Shown here: positions 15,353 to 20,956 of the stretch, one piece after another | How the letters are laid out: every line of letters begins with the position of its first letter | How positions within the stretch are numbered: position 1 is the stretch's first letter | DNA from: Suilimivivens sp964458255 | GTDB lineage: Bacteria > Bacillota > Clostridia > Lachnospirales > Lachnospiraceae | Reading direction: 5' to 3' | NCBI GenBank assembly: GCA_964458255.1 | Contig: CAYWHY010000032.1 | Span: 1-20,956 of the forward strand | DNA length: 20,956 nucleotides | Program-made: the position numbers and the translations under genes | Notes under the pieces: generated by a model | Database searches by the model: none | Told to the model about the DNA's origin: nothing | Seen by the model: only the letters and a program-made list of their open reading frames with translations

Positions 15353-16897
15353 TTATGGCATGGTAAGGTAACTGCTGACTGCATAAACAGTTTGTCCGTT
15401 ATACTCAAGCTGTGACCAGCCGTTATCCCCGATACCGATTCTGGTAAGCACCTCTCCATTATGAAGTTCCCCTACTACTGTATCGGGATTTGTGCTTCCC
15501 GGCTCTGTACGCAGATTCGTTACATCCTTAGCCGTTACCTCTTCATTTACCGGTGTGTAAACAGGTCCCTGCGGCGGTGCCTGCTGACCCGTATCATTCA
15601 TATCCGTGGTCAGATAACTGCTGACTGCATAATAAATCTGTCCGTTATAAATCAGTCTTGACCAGCCGTTATGTCCGATACCGGTTCTCTGTGCCGTATC
15701 TCCATGTACAAGTTTCCCGACAATACTACTGTCATTTAATGTACTTGGTTCCGTTCTTAAATTTGTCTCCTGTTTTGCAGTAACCGTCTCATTTACCTCC
15801 GTAAAAATAATCCCAACCTCCGGGTTTGCTTCTACCTCTTCGGCAGGCGTTTCATCCTTTGCTTCCGTCTCCTTGGAATATCCGAAATATGCCACATTAA
15901 CATCCGTTTTCTTTTCAATACCGCTTACAGTTCCCTGACTGGTAAACTGCCACATATCATGACTTTTGCCGTAGGAGGAAACCATAGTCCGGGGATAAGG
16001 AATATCAGGATACTGTGCCACCCATATCTTATATTTACTGCTCAATACATCAGTATCCCAGAGGGCATTTCCCTCCAGCTCTCCTTTTGCAGCATAAAAC
16101 ATAGGTGTATAACCGCCTGCTGCAATTTCGTCCAAAAAGGTAACGGCAAGATTGGTACGCTCTTCTATGGTAAGGCTGTTCTGTCTGCTGTCCTGCGACT
16201 GAAAGTCCTCACAATTATAAGCAACCGGATAGGTGATTTTATATTTGGCTATCATTTCTTTGGTAAAGGCTGCTTCCTGCTTTGCTTCTTCCTTAGTAAC
16301 CGCTGTTGAGAAAAAATATGCTCCCAGCTTAATCCCATTTTTCTGTGCTTCCTGCATGTTATATCTGGCAGTGGGGTCCTCAAAGATCTCACCTGTCGTT
16401 CTCGCACGATATCCTACACGTACCATGGCAAACTCAATGCCGGACTCTTTCACCTTTGCCCAATCAATGGTTCCCTGATACTTAGAAACATCTATTCCCA
16501 TCGTAATCCCTTCTGTTTCATTGGAATTCATGTCCTTAAGTACCACTTCTGCGCCGGCACCTTTCTCGTTACCGCTCTTTACGCTGCTTTGTGGATCCTC
16601 TGCATCATCCATGATGCCGACCTGTACCTTTTTTTCTTCCTGCTTCTGCACATTTTCTTCTGTTATGTCATTATTTTCGTCACCCTGCCCGTCATCTGAC
16701 TGTTCTTTCAAAATCGGCAAATCCGGTGTTGGTTGTGCTTCCAGTGCCAGACTTTCCCTCACTTCATCTCTCTTATTTCTGTCCTTCCTCATAACCACTG
16801 CAAAAGCAATTACCAATACGGCTATAATCGCTATTCCTACTATCCCCATCAATACCAATACACTCTTGTTTACATCCTCATTTTGTGCATTTTTCAT
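15353..16897 (-). CDS. Membrane-anchored GH25 muramidase with two SH3 repeats
   Basis: A 514-residue predicted cell-wall hydrolase. One membrane helix (about 12-36) with no lipobox or clear cleavage site anchors it with the bulk outside. An acidic, low-complexity linker runs to about 128. The GH25 (lysozyme) domain spans about 131-340: MGIDVSKYQG with Asp136, PVAYNCEDF with Glu230, WQFTSQGTVSGI and DVNVAYFGY with Asp332. Two bacterial SH3 repeats follow (about 367-432 and 449-513), each with TNLRTEP and NGWS...Y.VSSYLT, presumably binding the wall. At the usual DxE catalytic pair the first position is Asn228, so activity is uncertain. GGAGG lies 11 nt before the ATG. It faces the acyltransferase gene divergently. 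Confidence 0.92.
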   Translation of the reverse strand: MKNAQNEDVNKSVLVLMGIVGIAIIAVLVIAFAVVMRKDRNKRDEVRESLALEAQPTPDLPILKEQSDDGQGDENNDITEENVQKQEEKKVQVGIMDDAEDPQSSVKSGNEKGAGAEVVLKDMNSNETEGITMGIDVSKYQGTIDWAKVKESGIEFAMVRVGYRARTTGEIFEDPTARYNMQEAQKNGIKLGAYFFSTAVTKEEAKQEAAFTKEMIAKYKITYPVAYNCEDFQSQDSRQNSLTIEERTNLAVTFLDEIAAGGYTPMFYAAKGELEGNALWDTDVLSSKYKIWVAQYPDIPYPRTMVSSYGKSHDMWQFTSQGTVSGIEKKTDVNVAYFGYSKETEAKDETPAEEVEANPEVGIIFTEVNETVTAKQETNLRTEPSTLNDSSIVGKLVHGDTAQRTGIGHNGWSRLIYNGQIYYAVSSYLTTDMNDTGQQAPPQGPVYTPVNEEVTAKDVTNLRTEPGSTNPDTVVGELHNGEVLTRIGIGDNGWSQLEYNGQTVYAVSSYLTMP

Positions 16898-16973
16898 TTG
16901 TATTTCAACCTCCGATAAAAATCTTAATATTTTTCACCAACGGCAAAATATCATTCCTACAGTCAAATGTTTA

Positions 16974-16982
16974 TGTTATAAT
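16974..16982 (+). promoter_or_regulatory. Candidate extended -10 promoter for the acyltransferase gene
   Basis: TGT-TATAAT gives TGn plus a perfect -10 box (16977-16982). The hexamer at 17-bp spacing, TTCCTA, matches -35 poorly, as is allowed for extended -10 promoters. Transcription would start near 16989, about 67 nt before the TTG start codon. No promoter of similar quality was found for the divergent GH25 gene. Confidence 0.6.
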
Positions 16983-17055
16983 ATCTTTAATGTAACTACA
17001 TACCACATGCACTATCATAAATGATTTATATTACTTTGGCAAAGGAATTTTTCCA

Positions 17056-18399
17056 TTGAAAAAAATAACAACCAAAAAACAGCAGTCTCTGCATAATTCC
17101 AATAAAATACAGTCAGGAGAAACACCGGACAGAAAAGTATGGTATAAACTGGATTTATCGGCAATTGTATATCCGACCTTACAGCGTAAGGACTTTTCCT
17201 CCGTATACCGCTTATCAGTACTTCTGAAAGAGCCTGTTAAACCGGATATTCTGCAGCAGGCAGTTGATATGACCCTCCCCCGTTTCCCCACCTACAAAAC
17301 AGCAATTCGAAGGGGACTTTTCTGGCGATATCTGGAACCCAATCAGCGTCCCGGACCTTTTGTCCAAAAAGACATCCGAAATTTCTGTATGCCTATGCCC
17401 TTTAAGGCGGGAAACCGGTATCTGATGCGCGTTTATTATTACGGTAACCGCATTTCCTTAGAGGCTCATCACAGTTTAGGAGACGGCACCGGCTGCATGC
17501 ATGTGCTCAACACCATTACCGCCGTTTATCTAAGATTACTGGGACATGAAATTTCAGACGGATATTATGTAAAAAATATTAACGAGGCACCGGACCCGGA
17601 GGAACTGGAAGATGCTTATATGCGTTATGCCAATGCGAAGGTATGTCCGAAACGTCCCGGTGAAAAAGCCTATCGTATCAAAGGTACCAAAGAACCTTTT
17701 TATACCTTTAATGTCATTAACGGAATTATGTCCGCACATGATGTTATGAAAGCCGCTTCCATGTACAATGCCAGTATTACGGAGTATTTAAATTCTGTTT
17801 TATTGTATGCCCTTATGCAAAAACAGGAACAGGACCGGCATTGGTGTCTTAAGCCAATAAGAATTGCAATGCCTGTAAACCTGCGGCGTTTCTTTCCCTC
17901 AAAAACTCTCCGTAATTTTATCACCATGGTATATCCGGGTATAGATCCACGCCTTGGCAACTACTCTTTCGAGGAAATTGTTACTCAGGTACATCATTAT
18001 ATGCGCTACTACATCAACGAAAAATTCTTAAGAGGCGATATTACCACCAACGCTAATACGCAAAGTCATCCTTTGATTCGTATTGTACCTTTATTTCTCA
18101 AGGACTTTGTTGTCAGACAATTTTACACTGCGGTACAGGACAGGCACTCCTCTGCCGGACTTACCAACATGGGAATTTTAAAGGTTCCCGATAATATGAA
18201 ATCTTATATCGAACGCTTTGACATTTACATGGGACAGCCTTTTTCATCACGTACCAATTGTGCCGTCATCAGTTTTGAAGATACTCTTACCGTCAATTTT
18301 GCCAGCAGCATTGTGGAAAGTGATGTAGAACGTTACTTTTTCCAAAAGCTGGTGCAGGATGGTATTCATGTAATTGTCGAAAGTAATCGGAATGAATAA
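17056..18399 (+). CDS. Condensation-superfamily acyltransferase (annotated elsewhere as alcohol acetyltransferase-like)
   Basis: A 447-residue protein with the HHxxxDG motif of CoA-dependent acyltransferases and NRPS condensation domains: EAHHSLGDGTG, with His138, His139, Asp143 and Gly144. In that superfamily the second His is the catalytic base that moves an acyl group to an acceptor hydroxyl or amine. A later RIAMPVNLRRFFPSKTLRNF segment resembles the structural region common to the superfamily. There is no carrier-protein or adenylation domain, no signal peptide and no membrane helix, so it is a stand-alone cytoplasmic enzyme. Start is TTG, with AAAGGA 9-10 nt upstream; the first ATG comes far too late to keep the fold. 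The donor and acceptor are unknown. The next gene follows by 17 bp and is surely in the same operon. Confidence 0.8.
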   Translation: MKKITTKKQQSLHNSNKIQSGETPDRKVWYKLDLSAIVYPTLQRKDFSSVYRLSVLLKEPVKPDILQQAVDMTLPRFPTYKTAIRRGLFWRYLEPNQRPGPFVQKDIRNFCMPMPFKAGNRYLMRVYYYGNRISLEAHHSLGDGTGCMHVLNTITAVYLRLLGHEISDGYYVKNINEAPDPEELEDAYMRYANAKVCPKRPGEKAYRIKGTKEPFYTFNVINGIMSAHDVMKAASMYNASITEYLNSVLLYALMQKQEQDRHWCLKPIRIAMPVNLRRFFPSKTLRNFITMVYPGIDPRLGNYSFEEIVTQVHHYMRYYINEKFLRGDITTNANTQSHPLIRIVPLFLKDFVVRQFYTAVQDRHSSAGLTNMGILKVPDNMKSYIERFDIYMGQPFSSRTNCAVISFEDTLTVNFASSIVESDVERYFFQKLVQDGIHVIVESNRNE

Positions 18400-18416
18400 C
18401 TATGGAGGAAAAATAT

Positions 18417-19121
18417 ATGTCATATTGTGTAAATTGCGGTGTAGAGCTTGACTCCTCTTTAAAGTCCTGCCCTCTGTGTCATACACCGGTTATAAATCCC
18501 AATGAACTGAATAAATTTAAGAAAATCCCCCCCTATCCCACAGAGAAAGGACAGGTCGATACTGTGCACCGCAAAGACTGGGCTGTTTTAATTTCCATCG
18601 TGCTGGTTGCCACCTCTTTAAGCTGCCTGCTACTAAATCTTCTTGTTTTTTCCGGCAATATGTGGTCACTTTTTGTGATTGGTCTTTGTATTCTTCTTTT
18701 TGTGCTTACTGTACCGTTCATTATATACCCTAAATTTCCTGTGCATATTTCACTTTTGTTTGACGGTATTGCTGTTGGTTTTTTCCTTTACTTAATTACT
18801 TTTAATACCGCCGGCAATGACTGGTTCACACGCCTTGCCCTGCCGATTGTAGTACTGGCAACGATTCTCGTGGAAATATTCGCGCTTCTGCAGCGTGTAT
18901 TTCCCGTATCTTTTATCAGTACAGCGCTCTATGTCTTTGTAGAAATTGCACTTTTCTGCATTGGATTGGAATTGTTAATCCGGCATTTCACGGGCAGTAC
19001 ATCACGCTTAGGATGGTCTGCCATTGTTCTTACCATATGCAGTGTGATTGCCATTATGCTGATTACCGTTCTGTGTACCAGAAGGCTTAGAGAAGCGGTA
19101 CGAAGAAGATTACACTTCTAA
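18417..19121 (+). CDS. Zinc-ribbon six-helix membrane protein (DUF6320-like)
   Basis: A 234-residue protein that opens with a zinc ribbon, CVNCG (Cys4, Cys7) and CPLC (Cys18, Cys21), followed by a short linker and about six hydrophobic helices covering residues ~55-225, ending in a basic tail (RRLREAVRRRLHF). The ribbon should face the cytoplasm. I recall this arrangement as DUF6320 of Lachnospiraceae, often beside an alcohol-acetyltransferase-like gene, but I cannot verify that here. Start: GGAGG (18404-18408) is 8 nt before ATG 18417; the earlier ATG at 18402 contains the ribosome site within its own codons, so it is rejected. Function unknown. Coupling to the acyltransferase suggests that it recruits the enzyme or handles its product at the membrane; this is inference. 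Confidence 0.85.
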   Translation: MSYCVNCGVELDSSLKSCPLCHTPVINPNELNKFKKIPPYPTEKGQVDTVHRKDWAVLISIVLVATSLSCLLLNLLVFSGNMWSLFVIGLCILLFVLTVPFIIYPKFPVHISLLFDGIAVGFFLYLITFNTAGNDWFTRLALPIVVLATILVEIFALLQRVFPVSFISTALYVFVEIALFCIGLELLIRHFTGSTSRLGWSAIVLTICSVIAIMLITVLCTRRLREAVRRRLHF

Positions 19122-19164
19122 ACTGAATGTCCACAATTTTTTACATTTTTTTAACAGCAATTCA

Positions 19165-19193
19165 TTGCTCCCAATCAGATAAAAAGGTATAAT
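19165..19193 (+). promoter_or_regulatory. Sigma-A promoter of the kdpDE-like operon
   Basis: TTGCTC (19165-19170), 17 bp, TATAAT (19188-19193): a 4/6 match at -35, perfect -10 and ideal spacing. Transcription should begin near 19200, giving a leader of about 35 nt. The -10 box is part of one arm of a 10-bp inverted repeat. Confidence 0.75.
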
Positions 19194-19234
19194 CATGTTG
19201 ATATGAAAGTTCAATAATTAAAAGGATTATACCT
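19185..19234. repeat. Perfect 10-bp inverted repeat over the kdpD -10 box and ribosome site
   Basis: AGGTATAATC (19185-19194) and its exact reverse complement GATTATACCT (19225-19234) are separated by 30 bp, with arm centres 40 bp apart. The first arm contains the -10 box and lies upstream of the expected transcription start, so the pair cannot fold in that mRNA. A two-site DNA operator is more likely than an RNA hairpin. No known binding motif is recognised. Confidence 0.6.
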
Positions 19235-20350
19235 ATGAAAGTCTGTCAGAAAAGTTCCTCTAAAACGGAATCCGCTTTTAGGATAATTTTAAGAAACTGC
19301 CTTATAACATTATTATTATCCTCCTTTGCAACCGTAATTGCATTTTTATTTTTTAATAATATATCCGAAAATATGGCGAATATTATTTTGCTCTATATTA
19401 CCGCCTTAGTATTGATTGCACGTTTTACTACAGGATATGTTTACGGCATTCTTGCTTCCCTGATTATCGTTGTATGTGTGAACTACTTATTTACTTATCC
19501 CTTTTTTTCCTTAAACTTTACATTGGCAGGATATCCTGTCACTTCTTTATTTATGCTGATTATCTCCATTACCATCAGTGCCATGACCACACAGATTAAG
19601 AAACAGGGAAAAATACTTTTAGAGCGCGAAAAGCTATTGATGGAAGCCGAAAAAGAAAAAATGCGTGCCAATCTTCTGCGCTGCGTTTCCCATGACCTGC
19701 GCACTCCTTTAACAGGCATTATCGGAAACACTTCTACTTATATTGATAATGAAGAAACTTTAAGTGATACCGAGAAACTAAATATTGTCAGACATATCAA
19801 TGAGGATTCCAACTGGCTCTTAAATATGGTAGAAAATTTACTCTCCGTTACCAGAATTGATGAACGCTCCATGAAAATTGCCACTTCCATGGAATCCGTA
19901 GAAGAAGTGGTTGCAGAAGCTATGCAGCGTCTTCAAAAACGCCTTCCGCAGGCAGTTATTCAGGTAAAAGTACCCGATACTTTTTTGATGATTCCGATGG
20001 ATGCCATGCTGATTGAACAGGTTATTATTAATCTGCTCGAAAACGCGGTGGTACACTCTCAGACTAATCTTCCCATTGATTTTACGGTTACGGATGATAC
20101 AAACACGGTAACTTTCTGTGTGAAAGATTATGGCATCGGACTTTCTCCCGAACGTTTATCCACCATTTTTGACGGAACGCCTTACACCCCGGATAATATT
20201 TCTGATGTTCATAAAGGTATGGGAATCGGGCTTTCCATATGCAAAACCATTATAACGGCACATAACGGTAACATCAATGCTTACAACCACGAAAACGGTT
20301 GTGCCTTTACATTCACATTACCTAAGGAGGGCAAAAAACATGAATCCTAA
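19235..20350 (+). CDS. kdpD: Sensor histidine kinase, short KdpD type (DUF4118-HisKA-HATPase)
   Basis: A 371-residue membrane histidine kinase. Helices between about 22 and 118 form the DUF4118 four-helix domain of KdpD (ITALVLIARFTTGYVYGILA and YPFFSLNFTLAGYPVTSL are characteristic). A charged helix leads to the H-box CVSHDLRTPLTGIIG with phospho-acceptor His153, then the N-box NLLENAVVHS (267-276), KDYGIGLS (297-304) and GMGIGLSICKTII (328-340), all intact. Full KdpD proteins are near 900 residues; the N-terminal KdpD/Usp cytoplasmic domains, which sense second messengers or K+ status, are absent, so the input must come through the membrane or C-terminal parts. The ATG has AAAGGA at 8-nt spacing. 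The regulator gene overlaps its last 11 bases. The natural target may be potassium transport, but no transport gene is in the window. Confidence 0.88.
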   Translation: MKVCQKSSSKTESAFRIILRNCLITLLLSSFATVIAFLFFNNISENMANIILLYITALVLIARFTTGYVYGILASLIIVVCVNYLFTYPFFSLNFTLAGYPVTSLFMLIISITISAMTTQIKKQGKILLEREKLLMEAEKEKMRANLLRCVSHDLRTPLTGIIGNTSTYIDNEETLSDTEKLNIVRHINEDSNWLLNMVENLLSVTRIDERSMKIATSMESVEEVVAEAMQRLQKRLPQAVIQVKVPDTFLMIPMDAMLIEQVIINLLENAVVHSQTNLPIDFTVTDDTNTVTFCVKDYGIGLSPERLSTIFDGTPYTPDNISDVHKGMGIGLSICKTIITAHNGNINAYNHENGCAFTFTLPKEGKKHES

Positions 20351-20956
20351 ACCATCGATTTTATTAATAGAGGACGAGGAAAATATCCGCTCTTTTATTT
20401 CGACTACCATAAAAAATCAGGGTTATAAAATCACTACTGCTTCCACCGGACAGGAAGGACTTCATCTATGTGCTTCCCTTTGTCCTGATGTAGTTTTACT
20501 CGATCTTGGACTTCCCGACACAGACGGCATGGATATCATTAAAAAACTTCGCGAATGGACTCCTACTCCCATCATTGTAATCTCTGCCAGAACACACGAG
20601 CACGAAAAAGCTAAGGCTTTAGACTTAGGGGCTGACGACTATATTACCAAACCCTTCGGAACCGTGGAACTTTTAGCAAGAATCCGCACCTCCCTGCGCC
20701 ACGGCCAACAGCTTATGGCAGGCAATATACCGGCTCTGCCAGTTTATCGTCACAACGGACTTATCATTGATTACGAAAAGCATTTGGTTACATTATCCGG
20801 GAAAAATATCCACTTAACACAGATTGAATATAAGCTTCTGACTTTACTTGCCCAAAGTTCCGGCAAGGTTCTTACCTATTCCCTTATTATGGAAAAAATC
20901 TGGGGACCTTATGTAGACAATAACAATCAGATTTTACGTGTAAATATGGCTAATAT
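20340..20956 (+). CDS. kdpE: OmpR-family response regulator, KdpE-like (cut by window end)
   Basis: An ATG at 20340, 8 nt after GGAGGG, opens a frame that runs to the window end (205 codons seen). It begins MNPKPSILLIEDEENIRSF. The receiver domain has the acidic pocket Glu11-Asp12, phospho-acceptor Asp55 (LLDLGLPDTDG), Ser82 and Lys104 in TKPF. The winged-helix DNA-binding domain starts near 135 (LTQIEYKLLTLLAQSSGKVL, then MEKIWGPYVDNNNQILRV), the RRM-like signature of KdpE regulators. Roughly the last 20 residues are outside the window, judged by a usual length near 225-230. It overlaps the kinase gene by 11 bp, so the two are translationally coupled partners. There is no sign of a frameshift. 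Confidence 0.93.
   Translation, partial: MNPKPSILLIEDEENIRSFISTTIKNQGYKITTASTGQEGLHLCASLCPDVVLLDLGLPDTDGMDIIKKLREWTPTPIIVISARTHEHEKAKALDLGADDYITKPFGTVELLARIRTSLRHGQQLMAGNIPALPVYRHNGLIIDYEKHLVTLSGKNIHLTQIEYKLLTLLAQSSGKVLTYSLIMEKIWGPYVDNNNQILRVNMAN

Noticed and set aside
16521..17024. Open frame of 167 codons on the plus strand opposite the GH25 gene
   Set aside because: It is a low-complexity Ser-rich shadow of the acidic linker region with no family resemblance.
18402..18416. Earlier ATG for the zinc-ribbon protein (MEEKY extension)
   Set aside because: The GGAGG ribosome site for ATG 18417 lies within these codons, and nothing suitable precedes 18402.
1..20956. CRISPR array, tRNA, rRNA, insertion sequence or prophage signs
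   Set aside because: No spaced direct repeats, no cloverleaf or rRNA-like sequence and no transposase or integrase frame were seen on either strand.

Overview
The window looks like a chromosomal segment of a strictly anaerobic, low-GC Bacillota, most likely Lachnospiraceae. The basis is gene content and style: HemZ-type radical SAM enzyme, RelA next to a metallo-beta-lactamase hydrolase, a glmS ribozyme, CIRCE-controlled groESL, a DUF3048 lipoprotein, a GH25 lysozyme with SH3 repeats, a short DUF4118 KdpD, and strong AGGAGG-type ribosome sites. I could not run a database search, so the family assignment is inference. No tRNA, rRNA, CRISPR array or complete mobile element was seen.

Left part (1-13735, all minus strand; transcription runs right to left): groES-groEL behind a perfect CIRCE operator and closed by a hairpin terminator; a two-gene heterodimeric ABC exporter whose likely promoter sits inside the loop of that terminator; relA with its own promoter, followed by an MBL hydrolase and a DUF3048 lipoprotein; glmS with its own consensus promoter and a roughly 340-nt leader carrying a glmS ribozyme and an 8-bp tandem repeat; a terminator hairpin; then hemZ. 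The functions are protein folding, export, stringent response, amino-sugar synthesis and haem synthesis.

Middle (13736-14257): about 500 bp between the divergent groES and HD-GYP promoters. It holds a T-rich tract and possible gene scraps, but no convincing gene.

Right part (mostly plus strand): a cyclic-di-GMP phosphodiesterase-type HD-GYP protein meets, tail to tail with no intervening base, a membrane-anchored GH25 muramidase on the minus strand. Divergent from the latter is a two-gene unit, a condensation-superfamily acyltransferase plus a zinc-ribbon six-helix membrane protein (DUF6320-like), which is the least understood module here. Last is a KdpDE-like two-component pair; the response regulator is cut by the window end.

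The most interesting non-coding items are the glmS ribozyme leader, the promoter inside the groESL terminator, and a perfect 10-bp inverted repeat covering the kdpD -10 box and its ribosome site. The most interesting protein observations are the complementary degeneracy in the ABC pair, an Asp-to-Asn change in the GH25 active-site motif, and the acyltransferase/zinc-ribbon pair.
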